Shown piece by piece: positions 43,530 to 52,997 of a DNA stretch of 53,172 bases. Location of the stretch: assembly GCA_024280215.1 (NCBI GenBank), contig JAJRQO010000011.1, positions 1-53,172 of the forward strand, written 5' to 3'. Numbering within the stretch: position 1 is the stretch's first letter; the number at the start of each line of letters is the position of its first letter. The notes under the pieces are model-generated. The model saw only the letters and a program-made list of their open reading frames with translations, was not told the origin of the DNA and searched no databases. Origin of the DNA: Candidatus Zixiibacteriota bacterium. Its GTDB lineage: Bacteria; Zixibacteria; MSB-5A5; GN15; FEB-12. Made by a program: the position numbers and the translations under genes.

Positions 43530-44483
43530 TTAGCCTCTATTAGCGAATCTATCTTCGAGTTCTTCGATATACTTTTCAGCGGCAACCGCAGCTGTTGTAC
43601 CATCCCCCACAGCGTTTGTTATTTGTCGTACCAATTGTGCTCTGACATCACCACAGGCAAAAATACCCTTGATTGAAGTCTCCATTGTATAGTCAGTAAT
43701 AATATAACCACCCTGATCTGTACGCAAATTTTCACGGGTTACTTTAGAATTAGGTCTAAATCCTAAAAGTGGGAAAAGAGCCCCTACATCCAAGTCAGAC
43801 TTTTCTTTTGTTTTCACATTTTTGAGTTTCAATGTCCGAACCTGCTTGTCATCACCAGTCACTTCTTCGACAACGGTATCATATATAAATTCGATTTTAT
43901 CATTAGCAAATGCACGTTCCTGAATAATTTTAGCCGCACGGAGTTCGTCTCTTCTGTGAATAATATAAACTTTAGATGCAAACTTTGTCAGAAAGGCACC
44001 CTCTTCAACAGCTGCATCTCCACCACCAACGACAGCGATAACTTGATTTTTGAAAAATGCTCCATCACAAATAGCACAATATGATACACCTCTTCCAGAA
44101 TACTCTTCTTCACCTGGAACACCAAGTTTGACAGGAGAACCACCAGTAGACAAAATTATAGCCTTTGCTTTATAGATAGCCCCTGAGGCACATTTTGCAT
44201 AGCGGTAATCACCATCGACATAAATCTCTTCTACTTCTTCCATATCAATTTCTAAACCAAATGATTTAGCATGGTCAGCAAATTTCATAGAAAGTTCGGC
44301 ACCAGAAATATGTTCAAATCCTAAGTAATCTTCCACTTCATGAGTATTTGCAATCTGACCACCTGGGATATATTTTTCCAAACAAACTGTTTTACGCATC
44401 GCACGTGCTGAATACATACCCGCACAGAGTCCACCAGGACCAGCACCTACAATGACAACATCATATTCTTTTACTTCTGACAT
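43530..44483 (-). CDS. trxB: Thioredoxin reductase
   Basis: 317 residues. It passes electrons from NADPH through FAD to thioredoxin. GAGPGGLCAG (13-22) binds FAD, the redox pair is C136-A-I-C139 in SYCAICDGAFF, VGGGDAAVEEG binds NADPH, and IFACGDVRAQLVRQ closes the FAD site. The length matches bacterial low-molecular-weight TrxB. The start is two bases after the epimerase stop, so the genes are in one operon. Confidence 0.95.
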   Translation of the reverse strand: MSEVKEYDVVIVGAGPGGLCAGMYSARAMRKTVCLEKYIPGGQIANTHEVEDYLGFEHISGAELSMKFADHAKSFGLEIDMEEVEEIYVDGDYRYAKCASGAIYKAKAIILSTGGSPVKLGVPGEEEYSGRGVSYCAICDGAFFKNQVIAVVGGGDAAVEEGAFLTKFASKVYIIHRRDELRAAKIIQERAFANDKIEFIYDTVVEEVTGDDKQVRTLKLKNVKTKEKSDLDVGALFPLLGFRPNSKVTRENLRTDQGGYIITDYTMETSIKGIFACGDVRAQLVRQITNAVGDGTTAAVAAEKYIEELEDRFANRG

Positions 44484-44485
44484 AG

Positions 44486-45364
44486 TTACCTCATATATTT
44501 TTGTAATCCGTCTTCCAAACTGACTGGATTGATTGAAAATAATTTATTCATTTTTGTCAAGTCGCAAGTCGAACCCAACTCCATCATGAGCAACTGGTCG
44601 CTGGTAATCGGAGCAGGTTTGACAATTCTCTCAAGGAAAGAAGCTACAAACTTCATAAACATTGTCGGTAGGAAAAAGTTCAATCTTTTTTTTCCTAAGA
44701 CTTTTTTAAGTATATCTAAAATTTTTAAATATTCAAGCTTTTCAGGACCACCAACTTCAATTATTTCATTTTTTATATCTTCGACTTGAGTCATCATAGC
44801 AACCAAGTCATCAATATACAATGGTTGCATTTTATACTTCCCAGTTCCAATCACGGGGACAAAAGGGGAATACTTTATAAGCTTATCTAACATACTTATA
44901 AAGCCATCTCCTTGTCCATATAAAATTGATGGTCTGAAGATAACATACGGAATTTGTGAACTCATCACCGCTTGTTCGGCACTGAATTTTGTTTGGTGAT
45001 ACATTGAAAGTGACTTCTCCGATGTACCAACTGCCGAAAGATAAACAATTTTTTGGACATTTTTCTTTACAGCCACATCGATAATATTCTGTGTCCCAAC
45101 AGCAACCGTTTTTTTAAATGTTTTCGTATTCGTTTCAGCAATAATACCAACCAAGTGATACAGGACATCAAGCCCTTCACAGAAATCTTCTAACGAGTTG
45201 ACATCTTCAACAGAACCATCACACAATTCAACATTGTCGCTATACCCAATAATCTTTCTATTCTCATGAACCAGAATTTTTATATCATGGTTTTGTTCGC
45301 TAATTTTTCTCAGCAAATGAGAACCGACAAATCCAGATGCTCCCGTTATACCGATTTTCACCAA
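44486..45364 (-). CDS. NAD(P)-dependent epimerase/dehydratase-like protein (NDUFA9-like SDR)
   Basis: 292 residues, atypical short-chain dehydrogenase fold. ITGASGFVGSHLL (6-18) is the nucleotide-binding loop, LSAVGTS and YHQTKFSAEQ give the catalytic Tyr-Lys, and FRPSILYGQGDGF and MQPLYIDDLV follow, as in the complex I NDUFA9/YwnB-like atypical SDR group rather than sugar epimerases. These often act on quinones or stabilise complexes. It overlaps the cobO end by seven bases and sits two bases before trxB. Confidence 0.75.
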   Translation of the reverse strand: MVKIGITGASGFVGSHLLRKISEQNHDIKILVHENRKIIGYSDNVELCDGSVEDVNSLEDFCEGLDVLYHLVGIIAETNTKTFKKTVAVGTQNIIDVAVKKNVQKIVYLSAVGTSEKSLSMYHQTKFSAEQAVMSSQIPYVIFRPSILYGQGDGFISMLDKLIKYSPFVPVIGTGKYKMQPLYIDDLVAMMTQVEDIKNEIIEVGGPEKLEYLKILDILKKVLGKKRLNFFLPTMFMKFVASFLERIVKPAPITSDQLLMMELGSTCDLTKMNKLFSINPVSLEDGLQKYMR

Positions 45365-45909
45365 TCAATCCCTTTTTGTGCTAAAATACCTTGTTGATAA
45401 GGATGCTTTATTTCTTTCATTTCAGTTACCAAATCAGCTTTTTCTATAAGATAGTCAGGAGCATTCCGTCCAGTAATAACAAGATGTTGTTTTTCCGAAC
45501 ATGCCTCAAGCACCGACAAAACATCCTCTTTGTCTATAAGCTTTAAATCAGCAGCAATATTTAATTCGTCTAAAACAACCAACTCAAACTTTCCAGACTT
45601 AATTTTATCAATCGCAAAACGTACTCCTTCTTTGGCAGCTTTCTGATGTTCACTGAATTCTTTCTTGTCGTCGATAATTCCGACAAAGCCTTCGCCAACT
45701 AAATGCAACTCGACATTTGGTTCCAACCGCTTAATTCCTTTAAGTTCACCATATTTCCAACTGCCTTTAACAAACTGAATAATACAAATATTCCAGTCGT
45801 ATCCTACCGCTCTGACAACCATTCCGAGAGACGCCGTCGTTTTCCCTTTTCCGTTTCCTGTGTAAACAACAAGCAACCCTTTATTAATACTATTCTTATC
45901 TTGTACCAT
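45358..45909 (-). CDS. cobO: Cob(I)alamin/cob(I)yrinic acid a,c-diamide adenosyltransferase (CobO/BtuR)
   Basis: 183 residues. It adds the adenosyl group from ATP to reduced corrinoid to make coenzyme B12. The P-loop is GNGKGKTTASLG (18-29), followed by IIQFVKGSWKYGEL, LVVLDELNIAADLKLI and VITGRNAPDYLIEKADLVTE cut short of the C-terminal KHPYQQGILAQKGIDW, all typical of CobO/BtuR/CobA. It implies use of adenosylcobalamin in this cell, although no B12-dependent enzyme is seen here. It is first in an operon with the SDR gene and trxB. Confidence 0.93.
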   Translation of the reverse strand: MVQDKNSINKGLLVVYTGNGKGKTTASLGMVVRAVGYDWNICIIQFVKGSWKYGELKGIKRLEPNVELHLVGEGFVGIIDDKKEFSEHQKAAKEGVRFAIDKIKSGKFELVVLDELNIAADLKLIDKEDVLSVLEACSEKQHLVITGRNAPDYLIEKADLVTEMKEIKHPYQQGILAQKGIDW

Positions 45910-45986
45910 ACTTACCTCACTTTAATGTTCAACTTATACAATATCCTGCTTTTTTATAAATTTGTCAATCCCCTCATTGAAAATAA

Positions 45987-46002
45987 GTTAGCTCGAACTA
46001 AC
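45987..46002. promoter_or_regulatory. GTTAG/CTAAC palindrome upstream of the Rrf2-type gene
   Basis: GTTAG, six bases, CTAAC. It lies between the divergent cobO and regulator genes and shares its half-sites with the site at 46099-46124. It is a candidate operator, possibly for the neighbouring regulator. Confidence 0.4.
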
Positions 46003-46038
46003 CAATAGAATATTGTGAAATTTTTAACAAAATATAGT

Positions 46039-46067
46039 TTGACAAATCTATCTATAATTAGTATTCT
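46039..46067 (+). promoter_or_regulatory. Promoter of the Rrf2-type regulator
   Basis: TTGACA (46039-46044), a 17-base spacer and TATTCT (46062-46067). A better-looking TATAAT at 46053-46058 is only eight bases from that -35 and would need another one. A near-CRP site (TGTGA-N6-TAACA, 46014-46029) precedes it. Confidence 0.5.
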
Positions 46068-46098
46068 TTAGTAACAAGACAAACCGGGTACTAATTAT

Positions 46099-46124
46099 GA
46101 AGTTAGTGTATGAGAACTAACTTC
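46099..46124. promoter_or_regulatory. GAAGTTAG/CTAACTTC palindrome in the leader of the Rrf2-type gene
   Basis: Perfect 8-bp arms separated by 10 bases, located between the predicted transcription start and the ATG at 46142. With the related site at 45987-46002 it brackets the promoter, an arrangement fitting autorepression. Binding by the encoded regulator is inferred. Confidence 0.5.
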
Positions 46125-46141
46125 AAAGAAAGAAGGTCGCT

Positions 46142-46567
46142 ATGCAGTTTACAAAAGCTGAAGAATACGGAATGCTTGGAGTACTTTATTTATCTGAAAA
46201 AACTCCAGGTTCCATCACTCCCCTTTCAGAAATTGCTGAGGCAAAAGCAATACCAGAGAAATTCTTGGCAAAGATTTTTCAGTCTCTTTCAAGGGCTACA
46301 ATTGTAAGATCCCACCGTGGTGTACGAGGTGGTTTTTCTCTTGCGAAAGACCCAAAAGAAGTGACCGTTAAAGAAGTCTTAGAATCTATCCATGGACCTT
46401 ACCACTTAATCAAATGTACAAATAACGCTGATATTTGTGAAAAAGCTGAATATTGTTCATTGAGAGAGTTGTTATCTATTGCTGAAAGAAAACTAATTCA
46501 AATTTTTGAAGATCATACGCTTGCTGAATTAGTAGAATGGGAAAAAGCTAAACAAAGTGTCAGTTAA
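46142..46567 (+). CDS. Rrf2-family transcriptional regulator with Fe-S cysteines (IscR/NsrR-like)
   Basis: 141 residues. The Rrf2 winged helix starts FTKAEEYGMLGVLYL, with the recognition region IPEKFLAKIFQSLSRATIV and the wing SHRGVRGGFSLAKDP. Three cysteines, C92, C99 and C105 (C-x6-C-x5-C), are placed as in IscR and NsrR, so a 2Fe-2S or 4Fe-4S cluster sensing iron-sulphur status, nitric oxide or redox state is likely. AAGG precedes the ATG. Two related palindromes flank its promoter. The gene targets are unknown; downstream dcd and nifJ have a separate promoter. Confidence 0.88.
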   Translation: MQFTKAEEYGMLGVLYLSEKTPGSITPLSEIAEAKAIPEKFLAKIFQSLSRATIVRSHRGVRGGFSLAKDPKEVTVKEVLESIHGPYHLIKCTNNADICEKAEYCSLRELLSIAERKLIQIFEDHTLAELVEWEKAKQSVS

Positions 46568-46594
46568 TATATATACTTAAAGATACTGTTTCTC

Positions 46595-46623
46595 TTGTTT
46601 TTGGTTTACAATGTATCTATAAT
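46595..46623 (+). promoter_or_regulatory. Probable promoter of dcd-nifJ
   Basis: A perfect TATAAT (46618-46623) lies 17 bases after TTGTTT (46595-46600), a poor -35. The predicted start is near 46630, 47 bases before dcd. Confidence 0.45.
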
Positions 46624-46676
46624 TTATTATGTTCGGGCGAATATTTATTTTTGATGCAAATTAGGAGATTCAACAA

Positions 46677-47246
46677 ATGCCCGTGATGTCAGACAAATGG
46701 ATTATTGAAATGTCCAAGTCTAAAGATATGATTAAACCATTTTCAGAAGTACAAGTGAAAAATGGGATTAGTTTTGGGGTTTCATCGTATGGATACGATA
46801 TAAGTTTATCGGATGAGTTTAAAATTTTTGATCCATCGAGTTTATCAGAATTGGATCCTAAAAAAGACTCTTCTAATTCTTTTAAAGATGTTAAAGCCGA
46901 CTCTGTACTAATTCCACCCAATTCATTTATATTAGCAAGAACAAAAGAGTATTTTAAGATTCCACGAAACATATTAACAATCTGTCCTGGGAAATCTACC
47001 TATGCCAGAAATGGTGTAATTGTCAATGTAACTCCATTTGAACCTGAATGGGAAGGTTACGCAACTATCTCAATTTCAAACACAACCCCAGTACCAGTAC
47101 GTGTATATGCAAACGAAGGAATCGCACAGCTTATATTTTTGAAAGCTGATGAAGAATGTATTACTTCCTATGGAGATAAAAAAGGAAAGTATCAAGCCCA
47201 AAAAAAAATAACATTGTCAAAGGCAGACACTCAAGTTGAAAAATAA
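46677..47246 (+). CDS. dcd: dCTP deaminase
   Basis: 189 residues. It converts dCTP to dUTP for thymidylate synthesis; some relatives also hydrolyse d[61 protein letters not shown] and [10 protein letters not shown] are the family's active-site and trimer motifs, with the catalytic Glu in EPEWEG. TAGGAG precedes the ATG; an ATG three codons later is an alternative. The nifJ gene follows after 42 bases. Confidence 0.93.
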   Translation: MPVMSDKWIIEMSKSKDMIKPFSEVQVKNGISFGVSSYGYDISLSDEFKIFDPSSLSELDPKKDSSNSFKDVKADSVLIPPNSFILARTKEYFKIPRNILTICPGKSTYARNGVIVNVTPFEPEWEGYATISISNTTPVPVRVYANEGIAQLIFLKADEECITSYGDKKGKYQAQKKITLSKADTQVEK

Positions 47247-47288
47247 CAATTTTGATTCATTTATATATATAATACAGGAGCAATTTTA

Positions 47289-50200
47289 ATGTTAAAAGAT
47301 GCTGTTCAAGATAAAGAACAAAACGACTCCAAAACCTCAAAAGGTAAACGGAGAATGGTTACTATCGACGGAAATTCAGCAGCCGCCCACGTAGCCCACG
47401 CGACTAACGAAGTTATCGCTATTTATCCTATCACCCCTTCATCAAATATGGGTGAAATTGCTGATGAAAAAACTGCAAGAGGCGAAAAAAACATTTGGGG
47501 AATTATTCCTGATGTTGTTGAACTTCAATCAGAAGGTGGAGCCTCTGGTGCCGTTCATGGTGCCTTAACTACTGGAGCATTAACTACAACATTTACTGCA
47601 TCACAAGGTTTACTCCTTATGATTCCGAATATGTTCAAAATTGCGGGCGAATTAACACCAACTGTTTTCCATGTTACTGCCCGTGCGGTTGCATCACACG
47701 CTCTCTCAATCTTTGGTGACCATTCCGATGTTATGGCTGCTCGTACAACTGGCTTTGGTTTCTTAGCCTCTGGTTCGGTTCAAGAAGTTATGGACATGGC
47801 ACTTATTTCACAGGCTGCTTCACTTGAAAGTCGAGTTCCATTTATACATTTCTTTGATGGTTTCAGAACATCTCATGAAGTCCAAAAAGTTGAAGAAATC
47901 ACTTATGACGATATGAAACAGATGATGAACGAAGATTTAATCGCAAAACATCGCCAACGAGCTCTCTCACCTGACAACCCAACCATCAAAGGAACTTCTC
48001 AAAACCCTGATGTATTTTTCCAATCCCGTGAATCCGCTAATACATTTTACAATGCGACTCCAGCAATCGTCCAAAAACAAATGGACATCTTTGGTAAACT
48101 TGTCGGTCGTCATTACAAACTATTTGATTATTTTGGACATCCCGAAGCTGAGCATGTTGTCATCGTCATGGGTACTGGTGCTGAAGTCATCCACGAAACT
48201 GTTGACAATTTAGTCTCAGATGGTGAAAAAGTCGGACTCATCAAAGTTCGTTTATTCCGTCCTTTCTCTACAAAAGATTTAGCATTAGCACTTCCAAAAA
48301 CAGTCAAAAAGATTACTGTTTTAGATAGAACAAAAGAACCTGGTTCAGTCGGTGAACCTCTTTATACTGACGTACACACTTCTATAAACGAATCTCTTGA
48401 AAGTGGTACTGCACCATTTAAAACTCACCCACTTATTGTTGGTGGTCGCTATGGTTTAGGTTCCAAAGAATTTAATCCACCAATGGCAAAAGGTGTTTTT
48501 GATAACTTAAAATCTGATAAGCCAAAAAACCATTTTACCGTTGGTATCAATGATGACGTCACTCATTCTTCTTTAGATTCAGATTTGTCTTTTGATTTAG
48601 AAGGTGAAAATTTTAGAGGTCTCTTCTATGGTTTAGGTTCCGATGGAACAGTTGGTGCTAACAAAAACTCGATTAAAATAATTGGTGAAAACACTGACAA
48701 TTTTGCTCAAGGTTATTTTGTGTACGATTCTAAAAAAGCTGGAGCAATTACAGTTTCCCATGTTCGTTTTGGTAAAGAAGAAATTCAAAAACCATATTTA
48801 ATTTCTTATGCTCAGTTTGTCGCATGTCATAACTTTACATTCTTACAAAAATATGACATGGTAGACAAATTAGTTGACGGTGGAACTTTCTTATTAACTT
48901 CTCCATACTCAGCATCTGAAGTTTGGGATAAAATGCCTAAAGAAGTCCAGCAACAACTGATTGATAAAAATGCTAAGTTCTATGTAATTAATGCTCTCAA
49001 ACTTGGTAAAGAACTTGGGCTTGGAACACGTATCAATATGATTATGCAAACTGCTTTCTTCTTAATCTCTGGTATTCTTCCAAAAGAAAAAGCGATTGAA
49101 GCTATCAAAGGCATGATCAAAAAGACATATGGAATCAAAGGTGATAAAGTAGTCAAGATGAACTACGCCGCTGTTGATGCTGCCGTTTCAAACATTGAAG
49201 AAGTTACATATCCAAAGAAAGTAACCGCGACATTTTCTCGTCCACCAATTGTCCCAGTACATGCTCCAAAGTTTGTACAGGATGTTACTGCTGAAATTAT
49301 CGCAGGACGTGGAGATGACCTTCCTGTTTCTTCCTTCCCTGTTGATGGTACTTTCATGACAGGTACGACAAAATATGAGAAACAAAATTTAGCTACTGAA
49401 ATTCCTGTATGGGATAAAGATACTTGTATCCAATGTAACATCTGTGCCATAGTCTGTCCGCATGCTGCGATTAGACCTAAAGTCTTTGATAAAGAATTTG
49501 CTGACAATGCCCCAAAAGATTTCTTATTTGTTGATGCAAAAACAAAGCACTTCAAAGACATGTATTACACCCTTCAGGTTGCTCCTGAAGATTGTACTGG
49601 ATGTGAAATCTGTGTCCACGCTTGCCCTGCAATTGCTAAAGATGAAGACGGTAACAAAACCGAACTTCATGCTATCAACATGGCACCTCAGGCACCATTA
49701 CGTGACAAGGGTATTTTAAATTGGGATTACTTCCTCAATGAAATCCCTGAACCTGACACATCAAAATTCAACATCGAAACAACTAAAGGCTCCCAGTTTG
49801 TAACTCCTCTCTTTGAGTTCTCTGGGGCTTGTGTTGGGTGTGGTGAAACTCCATATATCAAATTGATGACTCAACTCTTTGGCGACAGAGCATTATGTGC
49901 TAACGCTACTGGTTGTTCATCTATCTATGGTGGTAACCTCCCTACAACTCCATATACTCAAACAGCCGATGGGCTCGGTCCAGCATGGTCAAACTCTCTC
50001 TTTGAAGATAACGCTGAATTTGGTATGGGTATGCGACTCACCGCAGACAAACTCAATGACTATTCATTATTCTTAGTCAAAGAATTAGTCCCTGAAATGT
50101 ATGATGCTTTTGCAATTGCTGATCAATCTACTCAGGAAAATGTTGAAGAACAACGTGAACGAAAAAATGCTTTACTTGACAAATTAAAAGCAATGAAACC

Positions 50201-50897
50201 ATCTGACAAGGTAACAGCTCTAATCAACGTCGCTGATTTCTTAGTCAAAAAATCAGTCTGGTCAATTGGTGGTGATGGATGGGCATATGATATCGGATTT
50301 GGTGGTCTTGACCATGTTTTAGCATCTGGTCGTAATATCAACTTGCTTGTTTTAGATACCGAAGTGTATTCAAACACAGGTGGTCAGATGTCAAAATCGA
50401 CCCCTCGTGGAGCAATTGCCAAATTTGCTGCTGGTGGTAAACCAGGTGGCAAAAAAGATCTCGGACTTATGATGATGTCTTATGGTACAGTTTATGTTGC
50501 TCAAATTGCTATTGGTTCAAGCCATAACCAAACAGTAAAAGCAATGGTCGAGGCAGAACGTTTTAATGGCCCTTCATTATTAATTGCTTACTCTCACTGT
50601 ATTGCTCATGGTATCAATATATCACTTGGAAATACTCAGGAAGATATGGCGGTAAAATCTGGTCATTGGCCATTATATCGTTATAACCCTGATTTAATTG
50701 AACAAGGTAAAAACCCACTTCAATTAGATTCCAAAGCTCCATCTATCAAATTTGAAGAGTATGCATATCGTGAAAACAGATATCGCTCCTTAATAAATCA
50801 AGATCCTGAAAAAGCGAAAATGCTTATGAAGTCTGCTCAAACTGATTGTGATCGCAGATGGAAATTGTATTCTCAACTTGCCAAGATGGAATACTAA
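47289..50897 (+). CDS. nifJ: Pyruvate:ferredoxin (flavodoxin) oxidoreductase
   Basis: 1202 residues, the single-chain homodimeric enzyme that converts pyruvate and CoA to acetyl-CoA, CO2 and two reduced ferredoxins. In order: pyrimidine-binding domain (TIDGNSAAAHVAHATNEVIA, YPITPSSNMGE), the central gamma-type domain, a two-cluster ferredoxin domain with CIQCNICAIVCP and CTGCEICVHACP, then ACVGCGETPY and the thiamine-diphosphate domain (GDGWAYDIGFGGLDHVLA, DTEVYSNTGGQMSKSTP). AGGAG lies before the ATG; an inner ATG at about residue 23 is also possible. This oxygen-sensitive enzyme points to anaerobic life. A strong terminator follows. Confidence 0.97.
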   Translation: MLKDAVQDKEQNDSKTSKGKRRMVTIDGNSAAAHVAHATNEVIAIYPITPSSNMGEIADEKTARGEKNIWGIIPDVVELQSEGGASGAVHGALTTGALTTTFTASQGLLLMIPNMFKIAGELTPTVFHVTARAVASHALSIFGDHSDVMAARTTGFGFLASGSVQEVMDMALISQAASLESRVPFIHFFDGFRTSHEVQKVEEITYDDMKQMMNEDLIAKHRQRALSPDNPTIKGTSQNPDVFFQSRESANTFYNATPAIVQKQMDIFGKLVGRHYKLFDYFGHPEAEHVVIVMGTGAEVIHETVDNLVSDGEKVGLIKVRLFRPFSTKDLALALPKTVKKITVLDRTKEPGSVGEPLYTDVHTSINESLESGTAPFKTHPLIVGGRYGLGSKEFNPPMAKGVFDNLKSDKPKNHFTVGINDDVTHSSLDSDLSFDLEGENFRGLFYGLGSDGTVGANKNSIKIIGENTDNFAQGYFVYDSKKAGAITVSHVRFGKEEIQKPYLISYAQFVACHNFTFLQKYDMVDKLVDGGTFLLTSPYSASEVWDKMPKEVQQQLIDKNAKFYVINALKLGKELGLGTRINMIMQTAFFLISGILPKEKAIEAIKGMIKKTYGIKGDKVVKMNYAAVDAAVSNIEEVTYPKKVTATFSRPPIVPVHAPKFVQDVTAEIIAGRGDDLPVSSFPVDGTFMTGTTKYEKQNLATEIPVWDKDTCIQCNICAIVCPHAAIRPKVFDKEFADNAPKDFLFVDAKTKHFKDMYYTLQVAPEDCTGCEICVHACPAIAKDEDGNKTELHAINMAPQAPLRDKGILNWDYFLNEIPEPDTSKFNIETTKGSQFVTPLFEFSGACVGCGETPYIKLMTQLFGDRALCANATGCSSIYGGNLPTTPYTQTADGLGPAWSNSLFEDNAEFGMGMRLTADKLNDYSLFLVKELVPEMYDAFAIADQSTQENVEEQRERKNALLDKLKAMKPSDKVTALINVADFLVKKSVWSIGGDGWAYDIGFGGLDHVLASGRNINLLVLDTEVYSNTGGQMSKSTPRGAIAKFAAGGKPGGKKDLGLMMMSYGTVYVAQIAIGSSHNQTVKAMVEAERFNGPSLLIAYSHCIAHGINISLGNTQEDMAVKSGHWPLYRYNPDLIEQGKNPLQLDSKAPSIKFEEYAYRENRYRSLINQDPEKAKMLMKSAQTDCDRRWKLYSQLAKMEY

Positions 50898-50922
50898 TCT
50901 AACTATTTATGATTCAATAGAT

Positions 50923-50949
50923 AAGGCGAGCTTCGGCTCGCCTTTTTTT
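50923..50949 (+). terminator. Intrinsic terminator with UUCG tetraloop after nifJ
   Basis: A perfect 9-bp stem (AAGGCGAGC and GCTCGCCTT) closed by TTCG is followed by a T run to 50949, 26 bases after the nifJ stop. Confidence 0.95.
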
Positions 50950-51036
50950 ATTCTTTTTTCAACAGATTCTCAAGTTATCAAACAATTTTTCCGATAATAA
51001 ATCAAAACAAATAATCTAAAATGATACGGAGAAATT

Positions 51037-51879
51037 ATGCGTTTTAAATCAACCCTCTTAATTTTGTTAGCTCTCATCTTCACTCTTTCATCAGTTGCAA
51101 CTGCCAATGATACCGAAGAAGAATTGACCAATAAATTCTTACAAAGACTTGAGGATAAGCATACTCAAAAACTTACATGGTTGTCTGGCTACTTTTCATT
51201 AAATAGAATCAATAGAGACAACGACTACAACAAATTTGCAAATTACGAATCAAACAACTTTTCTTCCACACAACTCTCATGGCTTGATCAGTCTAAGTCT
51301 TTTGGAATTGAAATGGGTGTAATTTTCAAAGAAAAATATGCATGGTCTCTTGGAGGTGAATATTCATTGAAGCTAGGTGAAGATATAACTGGCTCTTATC
51401 TTTATAATCCTTCAGGTACAATCGTTGATAATCCTTCATCTAAAATATCGCTCTACGGCTTTCATACGGGTGTTCAATACTATTTTTATAATGCTCCAAG
51501 TTTAACTCATAAACTAACATCATTAGCACTTCGTACTGGAATTTCAGTTGGTTATTATCAAGTAAGTTGGGATTTATGGTCTGAATATAGTAATCTAAAT
51601 TTAGCTACTGCTACTCCAACAGGTTCAAATACTTCTTTTAAAGATACCGCCCCATCTATTGAAATTCATTTTGGTGCTGACTATCCAACAAAGATTTTTG
51701 GTCTTGCTTTAGGTTTAGACATGAGTTATTTATACTTGAACTTTAACCAAGTTTCTTGGTATAACACTCAGAATGAAGAAGTAGTTGCATCATTTGACGG
51801 AACTTCGGATGGTCGGGTAGATTTGAACTTCTCGGGTGTACGTGGTAAAGTCGAAATCAAACATTTCTTTAATTGGTAG
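51037..51879 (+). CDS. Putative outer-membrane beta-barrel protein
   Basis: 280 residues, family not recognised. A signal peptide (about 1-23, ending ATA) is followed by an acidic helix (DTEEELTNKFLQRLEDKH) and then alternating aromatic/polar strands (AWSLGGEYSLKLGE, YGFHTGVQYYFYN, ISVGYYQVSWDLWSEY, GLALGLDMSYLYLNF) ending in FFNW. The pattern and the terminal aromatic residue fit an outer-membrane barrel of 8-12 strands. It is preceded by ACGGAG and may be co-transcribed with the next gene 87 bases downstream. Confidence 0.6.
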   Translation: MRFKSTLLILLALIFTLSSVATANDTEEELTNKFLQRLEDKHTQKLTWLSGYFSLNRINRDNDYNKFANYESNNFSSTQLSWLDQSKSFGIEMGVIFKEKYAWSLGGEYSLKLGEDITGSYLYNPSGTIVDNPSSKISLYGFHTGVQYYFYNAPSLTHKLTSLALRTGISVGYYQVSWDLWSEYSNLNLATATPTGSNTSFKDTAPSIEIHFGADYPTKIFGLALGLDMSYLYLNFNQVSWYNTQNEEVVASFDGTSDGRVDLNFSGVRGKVEIKHFFNW

Positions 51880-51966
51880 TCAACTTGTAGAATAAATGGT
51901 TGACTCAGGCAAATTTAGCTCTATTTTATGTCAAAAGTTAACCAACAACGGAGAAAAGATTTAAAA

Positions 51967-52971
51967 ATGAAAATATCTATGAAAAAACTATCTGCTCTGA
52001 TTTGTATCTGTCTCTTTTCAACAGGTCTCATCAATGCTCAGGAATCACTTCCAGCTGAAAAAGCAGGTACAATTGGTAAGCCAACTGGCAAAATTGCTTT
52101 TATCAGAAATGGTGATATTTGGCAAATGGGTGCTGATGGACAAAACCAAGACAAAGTGTGTGCCTCTGGTAATGCTGACGGTCGCCTTTCATGGTCACCA
52201 GATAACAAAACAATCGCATTCACTCGTTCAGGTCTTGTGGAATACAAAAGCCCTGACATGTTGGGTGGTAAACATAAGTTATATGATATTTTCCTCTGCT
52301 ATCTTGACTCCGCTTATGCTAATAATAGAAACTACTGGTACAGAATCACAAATGATTTAGGCAACCGTGGACCTGAATGGCAAAAAAATGGAAAACAAAT
52401 TCTTTTCTGGAAAGACATGAATGCCAACAAAGTGAATTCTGAAGCTCCTAATTATCAACTTTGTACAATGGAACCAGACGGAAGCACTGTCGTCTTACTT
52501 CGTAAAGATTGGCAAAATTTAAACTTAAATTACTTGATTGCTCCTACTATGAATTCAAACGGCGATGTCGCAGCAGTCTATCTCAATGAACATCGTCAAG
52601 TTGGTGCTATCGTTATGCCAGCTGGTCAATATATGCCTGAGATGGATTCACTATTAGATGTAGCTGAAACACACCAAGGTATTATAGCACCTTGTTGGTC
52701 GCCAGATGGTAAATGGCTCGCTTATATCAGTAACGACTTAAAAAAAGGTGGATTATATATTACAACACCTGATTTTAAAGAAACATATCTTATCTCAACT
52801 CCACCTGTCGGTACTTACATGAATACATTTGCCCCATCATTTTCTCCAGATGGCAAATGGATTACATTTTCGACTACAGATGGCTCAATTTGGATTGTTG
52901 ACATCACCGGTAAAGGGAAACGTCGCTTATCAGGACCTGGCCCTGACAAAGCACCTGCTTGGTCAAAGTAA
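51967..52971 (+). CDS. Exported TolB-like beta-propeller protein
   Basis: 334 residues from the ATG at 51967; a frame opening at 51928 has no ribosome binding site, while GGAGA lies 12 bases before 51967. The signal peptide is about 1-25 (ICICLFSTGLINAQ). Propeller blades carry GKIAFIRNGDIWQMGADG, LSWSPDNKTIAFTR, EWQKNGKQILFWKD, CWSPDGKWLAYIS and FSPDGKWITFSTTDGSIW, typical PD40/TolB repeats. Unlike the 4136-7048 protein it has no lipobox, so it is probably periplasmic. TolB itself is paired with Pal, which is not seen here, so an independent role is likely. Confidence 0.75.
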   Translation: MKISMKKLSALICICLFSTGLINAQESLPAEKAGTIGKPTGKIAFIRNGDIWQMGADGQNQDKVCASGNADGRLSWSPDNKTIAFTRSGLVEYKSPDMLGGKHKLYDIFLCYLDSAYANNRNYWYRITNDLGNRGPEWQKNGKQILFWKDMNANKVNSEAPNYQLCTMEPDGSTVVLLRKDWQNLNLNYLIAPTMNSNGDVAAVYLNEHRQVGAIVMPAGQYMPEMDSLLDVAETHQGIIAPCWSPDGKWLAYISNDLKKGGLYITTPDFKETYLISTPPVGTYMNTFAPSFSPDGKWITFSTTDGSIWIVDITGKGKRRLSGPGPDKAPAWSK

Positions 52972-52997
52972 ATAAGACTTACTTATAATATAATTTT

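Noticed and set aside
46045-46058. TATAAT at 46053-46058 as the -10 partner of TTGACA at 46039
   Set aside because: The spacer would be only eight bases; TATTCT at 46062 gives the normal 17.
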